DNA of 64,000 bases from Burhinus oedicnemus (GCA_008921705.1 VFFE01007668.1:132386-196385); one strand, 5' to 3'; positions 1-13,100 are shown, numbered from the stretch's first letter. Notes: generated from the letters alone by a model not told the origin. Program-made: numbers and translations.

Positions 1-710
1 CGTACTCTAGCTGTACTCCAAGCCAATTGGTTGCAAACGAGCTCCAACCCCAAAGCTATATTGCAACAGTTGTGTGACATACTATTCAAGGTGATAAGTC
101 CAGATCAAATTACTAAAAGTACCATTTGGCTCATGAACAATGTACTGTACATCAGCTTATTGTGCCACTTTGATGAGAAGGGTACCTCAGTCTCTTTTAC
201 AACAGTTCGTTAGTACAAGACAATCTGACTGTGAGACTTACTTGGATTATCTCCTCAAATAATTCAGAATTTCTTTAAAAACCTGACTTCTCTGTTCAGT
301 GTTCACCTCTTCTAACTCTGCATTAAAGCCATGTGTGTCTTCGATTCTCCTGTTCTGTCATCATTCCTGCTCTCTTTTCTGCTCTAACAGCTTCCACCCC
401 TGTTCCTCTCCTGTTCTGTTGCCTCTGGGCTTACCAGTTCCTTCCTTCACTTTAGGATATAACTTCTAGCTCAGGTTGCTTTCACGGAATACACAAGATA
501 AACATCCATCAGTCCAGCACCAAGAGGAAAATAAATGGAGGAATCTGTGTAACTGTGGAAGTCTTTGTACATTCGGTACAAATACTTGCAGTATTTATAT
601 ACTTACATTAAACTTTATATAGTTACAGAAAATTTTATATATTTATATATATTTAAATATTGATGTGGTTTTAGTTTTTTGTGTGGGTTTTTTTTTTTCC
701 ATGGCAATAG
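1..710. other. Unassigned AT-rich sequence
   Basis: No gene, RNA or repeat recognised. The stretch contains a pyrimidine-rich segment near 340-440, an AT-rich segment near 590-660 and a short T-run (about 690-698) just before the 3' tail of the adjacent CR1. An open frame of 60 codons at 31-213 has no recognisable features and is within chance expectation. Confidence 0.6.
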
Positions 711-808
711 ATCATAGACTTATAGAATCATAGAATGGTTTACGTTGGAAGGGACCTTAAAAGATCATCTAGCTCCAACCCCCCTGCCATGGGCCGGGAC
801 ACCTCCCA

Positions 809-1300
809 CTAGACCAGGTTGCTCAAAACCCCATCTAGCCTGGTCTTGAACACTTCCAGGGACGAGGCATCCACAGCTTCCCTGGGCAACCTGTTCCAGT
901 GCCTCACTACCCTCATAGTGAAAAATTTCTTCCTGATACCTAATCTAAATCTACCCTCTTCCAGCTTGAAGGCATTACCCCTCGTCCTATCACTACATGC
1001 CCTTGTAAAAAGTACCTCTCCAGCTTTCCTGTAGGCCACCTTCAGATACAGGAAAGCTGCTATAAGTTTGCCCTGGAGCCTTCTCTTCTCCAGGCTGAGC
1101 AACCCCAACTTTCTCAGCCTGTCTTCACAGGAGAGGTGCTCCAGCCCTCTGGTCATCTTTGTGGCCCTCCTCTGGACTCGTTCCAACAGGTCCACATCCT
1201 TCTTGTGCTGAGGACTCCAGAGCTGGACACAGTATTCCAAGTGGGGTCTCATGAGAGCAGAGTAGAGGGGCAGAATCACCTCCCTCGACCTGCTGACCAC
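809..1300 (-). pseudogene. CR1 ORF2 relic: C-terminal domain and natural stop
   Basis: A 163-codon open stretch from [20 protein letters not shown] to LDGVLSNLV, followed by a stop codon at the usual place for the end of CR1 ORF2. Typical family words include [37 protein letters not shown] and [15 protein letters not shown]. Function of this region in the family: the C-terminal part of the CR1 polyprotein, which follows the reverse transcriptase. The Met used as start is an internal position where the family usually has another residue. It is the best-preserved part of this copy but is separated by a frameshift from the polymerase part. Confidence 0.93.
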
Positions 1301-1418
1301 ACTTGATGCAGCTCAGGATATGGTTGGCCTTCTGGGCTGCCAGTGCGCATTGCCAGCTTATGTCAAGCTTCTCATCCACCAACAACCCCACGTCCTTCTC
1401 CTTAGGGCTGACTCTCAA
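1300..1418 (-). pseudogene. CR1 ORF2 relic: middle piece in a second frame
   Basis: About 40 codons that match CR1 ORF2 ([20 protein letters not shown], then [11 protein letters not shown]). They lie between the RT palm piece and the C-terminal piece but in a third minus-strand frame: the frame offset is 1 to each neighbour. The reading continues out of frame beyond about 1300. At least two indels therefore separate the three pieces of ORF2 in this copy. Confidence 0.85.
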
Positions 1419-1458
1419 TCCGTTCTCTGCCCAACCTATATTTGTGCTTGGGATTGCC

Positions 1459-2010
1459 CTAAACCATGTGCAGGATCTTGCATTTGGCCTGGTTGAACGT
1501 CATGAGGTTGGCACAGGCCCACCTCTCAAGCCTGTTTGGGTCCCTCTGGATGGCATCCCCCTCCACCATTGTGTCGACTGCACCACACAGCTTGGTGTCG
1601 TTGGCAAGTTTGCTGAGGGTGCACTCAATCCCAACATCCATGTCACTGACAAAGATGTTGAACAGCACCGGTCCCAGTACAGACCCCTGAGGAACGCCAC
1701 TCATCACTGGTTTCCCCTTGGGCATTGAGCTGTTGACCACAACTCTTTGAGTGCAACCATCCAGCCAGTTCTTTATCCACCGAGTGATCCGTTGGTCAAA
1801 TCCATGTCTCTCCAATTTAGAGACCAGGATGTCATGTGAGACAGTGTCAAAAGCTTTGTATAAGTCCAGGTAGATGACATCTGTTGCTCTCCCCTTATCC
1901 ATCAACACTGTAATCCTGTCATAGAAGGTCACCAAATTTGTCAGGCATGACTTGCCCTTGGTGAAGTCATGCTGGCTGTAACCACTCACCTCCTTATTTT
2001 CCATGTACAT
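1459..2010 (-). pseudogene. CR1 ORF2 relic: reverse-transcriptase palm
   Basis: A 183-codon open stretch of CR1 ORF2, lacking everything upstream of the reverse transcriptase. RT motif A is seen as YLDLYKAFDTVSH (YLD at residues 47-49 of this stretch) with the first catalytic Asp intact. Motif B is SGVPQGSVLGP (residues 104-114). Motif C reads LANDTKL at 135-141, where CR1 normally has FADDTKL, so the first Asp of the catalytic pair is Asn. The remaining stretch, ending near [10 protein letters not shown], is typical of the CR1 palm/thumb boundary. The frame then shifts relative to the rest of ORF2 (next part in a different frame near 1420-1459). The ATG at 2010 is an internal Met, not a true start. 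The product would not be a working polymerase. Confidence 0.93.
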
Positions 2011-2026
2011 TGGTACAGTTTCCAGA

Positions 2027-5000
2027 TATTCTCAGTATTGTTGATGGGCTACCTTCCACTAACAGATGGTTTAGGTGTATCAAATTCTGTCCAAGTTGGG
2101 TACTTTTTAAGAATTACAACAGTACTGCAAACATAAAAAAAATTCTCTGTCTTCATTAATGTTTTATTTGAGCACAATAATTCCTATTTGCATATTTAAA
2201 CAGGTCTACAATATCCTAAAATATTATTCCTACCTCTACTAGTTGTTTAAAAGCATGTTTTTAGTTACTCAGTGACAGGAGAAAAGAGAATCATTTGTCC
2301 TCATTGGATAAAAGGTACCCCTTTAATTCTTGATTCAGTTGTGAAGAATTCTGATAATTTTATAGCCTTATAGTTCACAGAAAGTTTTCTTATTTAAAAG
2401 GTTCAGCTCAATGTTCATTTTCATTTAGCTGTTCTGTAATGAAGTGTTTCTTACTAGAATGTTTACAGTCGGTGCATAGATAAATCATAAACAGGAATTC
2501 TAATTCTTTGCTAGTTATTCATATGAGTTCCATTACAGCCACACGGCAGGCAGTGATGCACTTCAAGGATTGTGCTGATGCTGATGTTATAAAGCAGAAG
2601 AACAAAGTTTCAATGGTCTGTAAATGTCAGCAGAATCCTGATAGTAAATTATGACCTTGCTATTGACTCCTGGGTACCTTTAGCTACATTTTATGCATTT
2701 CACATAATGAAAGTGTAATGCTCTTCAGATGATATAAACAAAAGGGTAGCACAACTGACCAAATTCATGAACCAGAAGAGAACATCAGATGTTTATCAGG
2801 AGTTTTGTGAAGTTATTTATAGAAGTTAAAGTCATCTTTAGGAAAGCAATAATATCCAGAGGGTAGTGTTGCAAGCAATACTAGTGTCTGTATTCTTAGG
2901 GGAATTAATTTTTTTTGTTGTTGTTGGAGTTCAGTATACAGAGCTCTGAGATTCAGTACATTAAACTATCTTTATTCTTAAGCATAAAATTGGAATTCTT
3001 GGCTTGCTTGTAATTTATATATTGAAGCTTTGTAGCTCTGAGGGGATACATTAATGTCCACTGCAGTGTCTGTCAGTGGCACATTCCATGACTGAGGTGC
3101 CAAGGCAAACTGAATTCAATAATACAGAGTTGATTATGGATAACAGAACCACAAGTTTGTGCCTGACATATAAGTGACCTTGTAATCCTCTCCTTAGAAT
3201 TCTTGCCAGCATTCCTCCCTTCTGTCACTCTCTTTTATTGTGTTTTAAAATTAGATTAGAAGGACTTTGGGGCAGAGACCATGCTGCCTCTTACATCCCA
3301 AGGAAGAACTTATTTTTTACTGCACTGAAAATGTATCTATTGTGCAGATCATTTTTTGAGTTCCTATTTTGAAATGTTAAAAGTTCGTATCATCCTCATT
3401 CACATTCCTTTCATAATCCTAAGTGAGATTCAAAAAAGAAAGTTATAAGTTGCTCATTTCATTTCATAGTAACTAAAATGCACTCCACCGGCTTCCTTTT
3501 CTCAGAATTACCCGATAATGGATGCCTCAGTTTTTTCTTTCAGATCCTTTTAGCTACCGTTGAAAATGTGGGTGTAGTTCCAGTAATATTAAAAATATTT
3601 TTTTTTGTGGCTAACAAATCCAAAATTTTATTTGTTCCTTTGTACAAAAAACACTGCTGTAGAAGATAGTCCAGTAAGGCAATTGCTGCATGGTATCATA
3701 TTTAGGATAAACACCTTTCTATGTTGCTGCTCTTTTGTTTGGAACATGAAGGCAATTATATCATTCCTCTTAAAAAATGTACTCTGTTGGGAGAAGAAAT
3801 TAATCCCTTTTTTTTTTTTTTTTTTTTTGAAAGCAGGAAGAAAATGGATAGAGGACAGCTACAAAGTGAAGAAAAGCTGTTTGAATGTAGAATCAGTTGA
3901 TAGGAATGAAGCTTTAAAATTCCTAACAAAAGCTTTGAAGCTTTTGGAATGTCTCTTTGGCAAATGTCAATACCCTAGAACAGGCGTTCTTCTGCTTTAA
4001 GGATAGTGGAATCATCAACCACCTTTAGTGTACTTATCAGAGATAGCTATGGGCTTCTACTGCTAAAAATGGCTTCTGATGAGTACACAATGCTGTACTG
4101 CAGATACATTGGGTGATACTTCAGAGGGCATATGAATTCTTTATGTTAGAAATAAATAGCTCCTTCAAATATCAAGGAAATTCAAGAGACGCCTGAAATT
4201 TCTTACGTTTGCTGCATTGGAAGCCAGCTAAGAAAAAATAATAAATCAGTACCTGTTATTGATTGAAGCCCTAAGGAAGATCAGAGAATCAAAGTGTAGA
4301 GAATTTGGCAGTTGTGATCAATAAAAGAGGCAGTTCCCATTTGACCGCTCAAAGGAAAGAGACCTTGAAATATTCACTGGAAACTTCATCAGATATTTAA
4401 AAATACCTTGCGGCTACTTTTCAGACACTCATTAACTATCAGTTTTCATCACCAAGAACCAGTGAAGATGCTGACATACTTTGGCTACAGAAACCTTGCC
4501 TGTCAATGAAACAAGGTGGAAGCAGTCAACTAGTGAACTCTTCTCAAGATCCTTCTGTACTCTTTGAGTTCAGGCATCATGTAAGTGAGAATAAGTCTTA
4601 CATCATCTGGATGGGAAGACGGAATGTTAGTGAGAGTCTACTACACATGCTTAGGAAACCTGGTGCATCAAACCAGCTGTTCATATCCAGCGGTATTGTT
4701 CAGTTTGTTCAGGGTAGACCACAGCTCTTCCAAACTGGAAGAACTCATGGCCTAGGCCCAGATCCTCACTGTCTCTACATCTTTTCACAGTTCCTTGTCC
4801 AATGCCACATTCATCTTCCTGACCATGCAATGCCATTATCCTTTATATAATTAAGTATCTGCTGAAGACTCACTTTTACAGAATTATTTATCGGAGACTG
4901 ATCACTATAGATATAAAGCTGCATAAACATTATGTCATATAATTTCTCCAAATATTTTTATATGGTTCCTATGCTCTTACATCAAAGGTAACACTTATCT

Positions 5001-5352
5001 AACTACAGGTTCTACTAGCAGCGTAAAATAAATACCATTTGAGAGTGGAAAGAGTCCTTGTTCAAATAAGTGTAAGGAAATGTGAATTGACAGTGTTTAT
5101 GACCTCTGGTACTAGATACCCCAGGAACACAAACAGGTTTGTACAGACCATCCCGTGTTGCATATTTATCCAGGAGTTTATGTATAAATACATTTATTCA
5201 GACAACTACCCTTGAGCTTTCACACTGATTTGCAGTGGACAGCTTAGAGACACATAATATGACTGAGCTCAAGTTGCTGCACACACAGTCTGCTGCAAGA
5301 GAAGACAATTATCTTCTGCTTCATCTCCACTGAAGGAGAAAAACATGTAATA
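2027..5352. other. Unassigned sequence with one poly-T run
   Basis: AT-rich DNA without a recognisable gene. It holds a 21-nt T-run at 3808-3828. Near 3541 a good splice-acceptor-like tract (TTTTTTCTTTCAG) occurs without a partner donor. A 114-codon open frame at 4506-4850 on the plus strand has no recognisable domain and looks like a chance frame. Confidence 0.55.
3808..3828 (+). repeat. (T)21 homopolymer
   Basis: Uninterrupted run of 21 T. It could be the complement of a poly-A tail of an old retroposed sequence, but no recognisable body is next to it. Length polymorphism is likely. Confidence 0.9.
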
Positions 5353-5579
5353 GACAGAATAATATAGGTCGCAAGGGATCTCTGGAGGTCGTCTAGTCCA
5401 ACCTCCTGCTGAAAACAGGTCTGATCAGATCAGGTTGCTCAGGGCTGTGGCCTGTTGAGTGTTGACCACCTCTAAGGAGCACCTTCCACCATGACTCTGG
5501 GCAACATGTTCCAGTATTTGATGAATCTCATGATCAATTTTTTTCCTTGTATCCAGTTTGAATTTTCCACATTCCAGTC
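5353..5579 (-). mobile_element. Old, diverged CR1 3' fragment
   Basis: The plus strand reads GGGATCTCTGGAGGTCGTCT, followed by AGTCCAACCTCCTGCTG, GATCAGGTTGCTCAGGGC and a stretch ending near CTGGGCAACATGTTCCAGT, all hallmarks of a CR1 3' UTR on the minus strand. The octamer tail is decayed (AGAATAATATAGG). Identity falls off after about 5540. The copy is heavily 5'-truncated with no coding part. Confidence 0.88.
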
Positions 5580-6088
5580 ATATTCAAACATGACTGCATA
5601 AATTCTGATGTGGACCGTTGTATTGAAAGATTTGTTTGCCACTTTAGATAGTATTATACCAGATTTTATATTAATTCTCTAAAAAGACTAGATTTTTCAT
5701 ATGACCAAGAGATGTGTTGCCTTTGAATATACACTAAATTTTACACCAAAATTTTAATCTAAATGTTTAAATCAAAGCTTTTATGCCTAAAATGGAGCTT
5801 GCACATGCTTGTCTTCAGTCCATGTTCTATCAAGCATGAATTTGCTGACTGAAGAAAGGAAAACTTCTGATGTTTCTCCACACCTTTTGAAAACGCACCA
5901 TGTCTAAATGAAATAGAAAAAAACCCCAGCATCTGGCACCTGGTTGCTAGAGTTATCCAGGGTATATTTTGTATTGATATTTCTACCTAAAATAGCATAA
6001 GAATACAATCTGCCTTGGCTACCTCAGTGCATGTTCTGTCAGGCAGTTTAAGGGGTCTACTGCTGACAAGTCAGTCAGAGGAAAATCC
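5580..6088. other. Unassigned sequence
   Basis: AT-rich DNA in which I recognise nothing. Confidence 0.55.
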
Positions 6089-6152
6089 TTTTGTTTTGTT
6101 TTGTTTTATATTATTTTATTTTATTTTATTTTTTATTTTATTTTATTTTATT
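6089..6152 (+). repeat. (TTTTA)n/(TTTTG)n simple repeat
   Basis: About 64 nt that begins as TTTTG pentamers and changes to TTTTA pentamers, with a few interruptions (TATATTA, TTTTTTA). Confidence 0.92.
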
Positions 6153-7020
6153 GTAATTGAGATGAAATGGAAAGGAACTGCAAAAGCTATATGCCCTTGA
6201 GACAAAAAAGGAGTCTTGTGAAGAAGTAATATCTTTGGAATAGAGTACTGAATGTTAGTAATTCTGGGCTACATTGAGACATTTCACCACACTGGTCAGA
6301 AAAAAGATTAAAGTCTCGTGTGTGCTATACAGTTAACTAGTGGCAAGTCCTCCTACAGGGAAGACGTATGTGTAGGAGACAGTAGGACTCTTTTGTCAGT
6401 CACAGCAGAGGAGAGCAGAGAAGTGAATCTATGAGATGTGAGCTGCTGGACTGAAACACTGGAATGGTAAAACATTGTTGCTTGTTATCAACAGCAAGAG
6501 GACTTTTTTTTAAGGCTGTGTAATCACTGCATCAGGTTTAACAAACACTAATGCATAGCTATATGTAGTAGCTGCAACAATAAACAGGAACCCGATAGCC
6601 TGTCTTCTGGCTTAAGGGTCTAGAGTGTGTTGTTCTGTAATTGAAGAGTTCTGAAGTGGTCTTTCTCATTCAATATTAGCATTTTAACTATAGGCACTAT
6701 GGGTCTATGCCTAATGTAACTACCTACACATACCAGACTTCAAAGGAGCATGTTGCTTTTGTCTTCTCACAGCCACATGATAGTTGTAATTAACAAACAC
6801 TGTCAACCTTGTGCAAAGTATCAAATGCTGATTGTCACTCTGTTGATTAAATCAACTGGCAACAGTCAGTCTCTGAGAAGTGCTGCACAGCTCTCCCAAG
6901 ACTTCAGCACCACAGTGAGTTTTTTTGTTATGCAGTAGGACTCAACAGTACCGCTTTACCAACGTTATTTTCCATCCCACCCATCAGAACAGAAATAGTA
7001 AAAGGTAGTGGTTACAAGGT
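6153..7020. other. Unassigned sequence
   Basis: AT-rich DNA in which I recognise no gene or repeat, ending at the pentanucleotide array. Confidence 0.55.
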
Positions 7021-7104
7021 CCCTTCCCTTCCCTTCCCTTCCCTTCCCTTCCCTTCCCTTCCCTTCCCTTCCCTTCCCTTCCCTTCCCTTCCCTTCCCTT
7101 CCCT
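7021..7104 (+). repeat. (CCCTT)16 pentanucleotide array
   Basis: Sixteen perfect CCCTT units plus CCCT; the minus strand is (AAGGG)n. This is a perfect polypurine/polypyrimidine tract with a G-triplet every five bases on one strand, so triplex or G-quadruplex structures are possible. Confidence 0.97.
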
Positions 7105-7161
7105 CATACAAAATCAGTGTTCTTACAACTTACCCCATTGTTAGTTCTGTTACTGTAGCTT

Positions 7162-7181
7162 NNNNNNNNNNNNNNNNNNNN
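7162..7181. other. Assembly gap (20 N)
   Basis: Twenty Ns. The right flank is a pyrimidine-rich stretch (CTCCTCTCCTCTTTTCTTC) and a CCCTT array lies 57 bp to the left, so the gap probably hides more low-complexity DNA. Its true length is unknown. Confidence 0.99.
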
Positions 7182-10100
7182 CTCCTCTCCTCTTTTCTTC
7201 TTTTTAAGCCCCCAAAACCACCTTTCTCTTTAATATGGTATACACTTAGGAAAGCTACGTAGAAACTGCAGTTTCCATGGGTTTGCAACCCAAGTTTCAA
7301 AATCCTACTTTTGTCATTGGTTCTTTATACATATTGAAACTTTCATCTTTGAATTGGGCAATCTGCCTTATTGAACAACAGACCTTCTGTAAAACATCAT
7401 TTCTTCAAAAAAAGGACTGGACTGTTTACAGTTCAGAATTACCAAGTGGACTACAAGGCTATCCAGACTCCACTGTGCTGGGGAGCAGAATATGAATCTC
7501 AGTGGAGCAACCAAAAATAAATCAAGGAGGCTGCAACAAGTGCTGCTTTGAAGCAGCTCTCCTTGAAAACTCTGCTGTCCTACCTCTCCAGACTGAAGCT
7601 GCTTAGATAGTTTTCTTAATCTGTCTGAGATAACATCTTTCTGCAACTGTTTCCCACTCTGTTTTTCCTTGTATACAAGTGTAGTCAGAGCAAAATTAAA
7701 GACTAGAAACTCTCAGCTTATGGCAAAAGGTACAGCTGTTGAAGTTGTGCAAATGTCTAATTAGAACTTCTCACTGAATACATAAAACTGTGCTTCTTGC
7801 CTCCTTGTTTGATGAAAATACAGAAAAATATTGAGATGACCATAGCTCACTGCCAGCTGTACTTTGTGCAGTTCTTGTTTATAATATTTGATCCCAAATT
7901 TTATAAGAAGTAAATGAGCATAGAAACCAAAATCCTGTGGAAAACTAGGAGAAACTGAAAGTCATCTTGGGCACTTCTGAATAGTTTGCTCCACTCTTCT
8001 AACACTTCTAAACTGATGTATATGTAAATGTATTGGATAACTTACCAGGTCGGTTTGTTGAATTCTTTTTCCTTACCCTTCTCTTTTTGACGAAAGCTGT
8101 TCCCCTACAGAGTACCAGATGAATATCTTAATGTGTTCTGAAAAATCCTGGTGGGAGAGTCCCCATTTGGCGTATGGTGTTTGGCAAAGTCACTTTTTGG
8201 CATTTTTCCATCTGAACTATGAGGAAAATCAGATCAACTGTGTGGTACAGACCTCAGCAGGGTACTGCCCTAAGCACTACTAGAACAAGCAGCACTATTC
8301 AGGATTTTAATTATGTTTAATGTTGGGAGGGGAAAAAAACCCCTTTAATATTTGATTATTTTTATCAACAAATGTCTTTATAAAGGGCATACTCAATCTG
8401 AAGTTTTCTGTTGAGTTTTCAAGTTAGATTAACGGCCATTTAGGCAGTGTGTTCAAACAAGCTCATGTATGTCTAATAAGTTGAACAGGTAGGACCTACC
8501 TGCAGCAGCTAAAAGGCTGGATGCAAAATCAGATTATCACAGTTTCCAAGTGCTCTGTTGTGATGTTTGTAATTGGTTGTTGTCTGGGAAGAATCAAGTA
8601 GAAGCATAAACTTGTGATCTTACCCTGGGAAATTGCCTAATTTTCTTCTATTAATCAGTAGGGCAAAATGTTTGTTTTGACATTTCTATTGCTAATTCAA
8701 ATGGGATTTTTTACTTTCATTTATGCATTGATATGTTTGACACAGAGACCTTCTCAGCTTGCAATAGCTGCCCCTTTTTCTTTCAAAAATATTTCTTTCA
8801 TTATGCAGTTTATCTTTATTTTCATTTGACTCCGTCTAGTTCAGAAATCTGTCTACAAATTACACGACTCAGATTAAAATGACTAGTACATTTTTTTTCT
8901 TTAGAGGATTTGATCAGAATTGTTCCTATACAGAACAGAATCTGCTGTATTTGAAAATATCCCTAAATGCTGAAAATTTGATATGTAAAAAAATATTGAA
9001 AAATGAGCAGAAAAAATTAATGCAAAGCTGATTTATTTTTTCTTCAATACACTTTTGGCTCTCACACAACGTAACAGACAGACCAAATGTATTTATCTGT
9101 TTATAAGAGCCAACTGGATTGGTTTCTGAACATCGTAGTAGGAAAGCAAACTAAACTTACATTTAGAAAAGCAATTATTTTTGTTCATACAAGTAATTTA
9201 TGTAGTACCATATCTCAAACTGAGAAAATTAAGAAACTGATTTTGAAGTTTTGAGCACATTTTCTTTTCACTTATAGAATCATTGGTGTGGCATGCAGTT
9301 TATTACTTCTGGCTGATGAAATATTTTTATTTGGAAATGGGTATATAACATGGAAAGAATATAAACCATGAAAGTGTGGAAATAGGTAAATTGGTAATTA
9401 TTTAAGATGAGAAAGAATATAAACAGAAAGTTCATAAGTTTGAAATCTGCTTTTTAAAAATAAGAAGTTTATGGAAGTGAGGCTATTAAATGTAAAATTA
9501 ATGGAAAACTTGGAAAAATAATCCAGAAAATTTAAGTGGGCTTTTATGGATCACCTTGTTTCTGACTTTCATGTTTTTTACACTCTGGAGAAATGCCCTG
9601 TTATATTTTGTGGTGACATCTTCTTGATTTCTGGAGTACCTATCATGCCGTTGCTTTACAAATCCTGTATTACTGAGTTGCTATGAGTCACCTCACCTTT
9701 TTGACCTTTTTGGCTTTTTAGATAATGACTGCTTCTTGAAGTTATCTTTAGTATGGTTTTGGCTTTTTAAACATCACTGGAGAAAAAAAATTCTTCTTTA
9801 TAAATATACTGGCTCTTTTAACTCACATGATCTATAATGCCAGAGTATCTGATAACGTATAATTTGGATCCATTATTTGTTTAGCTGTGGTTTTCAGGAT
9901 TGTTTGGAGAGTTATGCTAAAAAAAATGGAATCAGACTTTTCTCCAACCGTGCAATTTATTTAATCTTCTTCACTGTGACAGATTAGAATTAAAGTGTCA
10001 ATTCCTAACTGATATAGGCTAGAATTAATGTTGAGAACATTATAAGAAATTTAAACCCATTTACTTCAAACTTGGGTGGATGGTAGATGATGAACTGGAT

Positions 10101-13100
10101 TCAGGTTAACTTTTAGAATTAACATGTAGAAATACAGTTGCTAATGAGACAAACAAGAACAAAAGATCTTTGTAGCAGTGAATGATAATTTTACAGTAAG
10201 AGTTCAGGTTGGGCTGGGAAATAAGCATTGTGTGCAAAGACTCCTTAAAATAAGTTTGTTACATAACCATGGAATTTAGGGAACAGAACAGAATACGTTA
10301 AAATGGAACAGGACAGGAGAAAATATAATAAAAGATAATAGAACACCCTCCAGAGCCACCACAGTGAAAGCCAAATAAGAACCACAGGTGAAATAGAGCT
10401 GGGACAATAAACAGCAGAAACTCCTGAAGGCCCTCAATCATCCATCACAGCAAATGTCTCCATGGCTGTAAACGTAAGACCTAACAAATTAAAAATGATG
10501 GATGAGCGAGACACAGTACAATGTAACTGAATTTTGGCACTCTATCATTTTTTCTACCAAAAGAATCAAACGGGGAAAAAACCCAAAACAAAACAAAACC
10601 AGCCCAAACCACAGTCTTTTTACTTAAAAGCAACAACACAAAAGAGAAAAAGAGTAAAATGTATACTGTATAAAATGAGCTACCTATCAGCACTTGCAAA
10701 ACCACCTCTGTAACCGTGAATCTCCCTGTAATACTCTCCCTGACAATAATTTTTAACAGAAAGTCCAAAATAAGAGTGGAAACATTTAAGCAGGTAGTGT
10801 GCTAGAACCAGAATTTAGGATACTTTATAGAATTCTCTAATTTGTCTCCTGCATTCACTTCATCGTTTCTTATACCTAAGCATCAAGGGCTTTGAAAAAG
10901 TGATTTTTCTGTCCCATTTCTCTGCAGTCTCTAACACAGCAGGATCCTTGCCTGTGATTGTTATTGTGGTAGTTATGAATCAGTACCACTAACCTTGATT
11001 AGTGTTTGCCTTGCGTAGGATTCGGTATGGTATAAATGGCATTTCCATGAACTGTTTTGAGAATCTGGTATTCTGTTTTTCTTTCTACTCTTTCTAATCT
11101 ACATGTGCTTCCCTTTTTATTTAGACTGTTCTTTCATAATTCCCAATTTCCAGAACAGTGGCAACAGAAGGAGTGAAACAAAGACATGCTGAAGTCTATT
11201 CTAAAGGCATGGAACAAAGACCTTTTTTGCAAGCCTTTCCAAATAGTGCCTATTGTGCAAATAATGAGTAGGAAAAGTATGATGAGAAATGCCTGATTAC
11301 CACAAATCAGAACCAGATATACAGCTGGTGAATGACAGACTGCAGATCTTCAGTAGTGAGAGTTTTCATGCTTTGTATACTCTCAAGTTAGATTTTACAT
11401 GAACTAAAATGTAAGTTATTTTATGTTTAAATGTTTTCCAACTGAGGGAACTAGTGCTTAGTGAGGTTCATAGTTCTCTGAGCCTTCAGATGGTGGTCTG
11501 TCTCCACTTTTTTGGTTTTTGTTTGGTTGGTTTTGTGTTGAGTTTTTTTCATAGGAGGAAAAAGTATTAGAAAGCAAAGCGTGGAGTGTGTGAAGCAATG
11601 ACACACAAGCAAGCTTCTTTGCATCTTACTCATTCACGTGAAAAAAGCAAACTCTACAAACTAGAATGTTCAGCTCCTAGAGTCCGTAATAATTAAAACA
11701 ATGTAATTATTGTTTAAGAGCTGATGGTGGTAATTGCATATCATTTCCCTTGCAGATCATCTCATCAACCATAAACTCTAACACAGAGGTAGGTAAAGAA
11801 GAAACTCATTTAGAGTAGGTACTTCCTCTGTATGCCCTATGAGCACGCAGTCAATTTCCAATGTCCTCAGGTCCTAAAGATAACATCTGCTTTTGCAATT
11901 CAGTTGAAAATTCATTAGTAAAACTATTTCCTCTGAGAATTCATGAACTCCCACGAGTTCTTTTATTCCTTTGGGCTCTAGTCTCCATCTCATCCACTGT
12001 ATCTGATCTTGAGATATATTGAGATGTCTCCAATTTTCATTTCCCAGCTGGTAACTTTCTACACAAAGCCTTCTTTCTAAAAAGTAATCCGCTGCAACAG
12101 ACACCAATCAAAACACAGCAGCCATTTTTGTTTTATAGGAGATGCATTTCTGTCTATGTATATCTAGTCCAGATAAACCATGAAGTTATATCTATGTTAG
12201 TATAACAATTATGATTTACCTTTCCATAAGCAATGACATTAGTAGGGGGTCACAGGGGTCATCTAGTATAATACCTGATAATTAATTTAGTGAATCACAG
12301 TGTTATAGACTACACTACATAAGAGTACAATATTCTTTAGGAATTATACAGACAGGACTGTTTTAATCACCTAAAAATCAAAAGACCATTCTAGATCTTA
12401 CATCCGTTAGAGTAATAATTTCATTTATTTCTCAAGTAAGTATCAATAAAAAAATAGGTTAATCTGAAAAGAAAATGTGTTAATATTTTTCATGAATCAG
12501 AAGAAATTAGTGGGGTTTTGTGCATTCCAAAAACAGAGTTAACACTTGTTAACTTTGAAAGAGAAACAAGAAGAGGATGATGGAAATGAGGTTCCATCTT
12601 GATCCTTTCTTGGTTTTGGTAAATGATGTCGCTAAGTGAACCTAAGTCTAAGCCACCAAATTTATATTCCTTCCTTTTGAAAAATACAAAAATATTAGGA
12701 TTAAAATCTTACAATTTTTTTCCCTAAGTTTCATTGCTAAAAATATTTTCTTATTGGCTTCCCTAATTCCCACTTTTTCCCCAGAGTCTGGTTTATTATT
12801 TATGGAAGCCCATGAATGCTGCCCAGAACTTTTACATGTCCATGCACGGGCCAGATTGCAGAAACAGGACCAGACTGGAGGCCTTGTCAGATAAATAAGT
12901 CAATGGAAACTTCAGAGATAGAAGGTCTTTTGTTACCATCCTCATTTCTTTGATGGACAGCAAGCAAATGTCTAGTAAATATCTCTTTTCTGAGGTAGAT
13001 GGCAGTGTATAATATTTTCTTTGCCAGCATTAATTAGGTGGAAGTATAGTAAGTATTCTCTTGAGTTAAACACTTTTCCAACTACATGACTACTTCAGTT

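Larger units (their letters stand above)
711..2026 (-). mobile_element. CR1 LINE, 5'-truncated, about 1.3 kb
   Basis: This is a chicken-repeat-1 (CR1) retrotransposon copy read on the minus strand. Its 3' end is at 711-736, where the minus strand ends in ATTCTATGATTCTATA, the octamer-type tail that CR1 carries instead of poly-A. Moving up the plus strand come the well-known 3' UTR block (complement of GGGACCTTAAAAGATCATCT), the end of ORF2 and the palm/thumb part of the reverse transcriptase. The copy stops near 2026, inside ORF2, so the endonuclease domain and ORF1 are missing. This 5' truncation is the usual result of target-primed reverse transcription. It is the longest and probably one of the younger CR1 copies in the window, but it is inactive: see the ORF2 relic entries for the frameshifts and the lost catalytic residue. 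Confidence 0.96.

Noticed and set aside
8046..8143. Minus-strand segment between TTTTTCAG and CCTG|GTAAGT
   Set aside because: Splice signals are good, but all three frames contain stops, so it is not a coding exon; no support for a non-coding one.
12245..12285. GGGGTCATCTAGTATAATACC resembles a CR1 3' UTR word
   Set aside because: No octamer tail and no further CR1 words in order.
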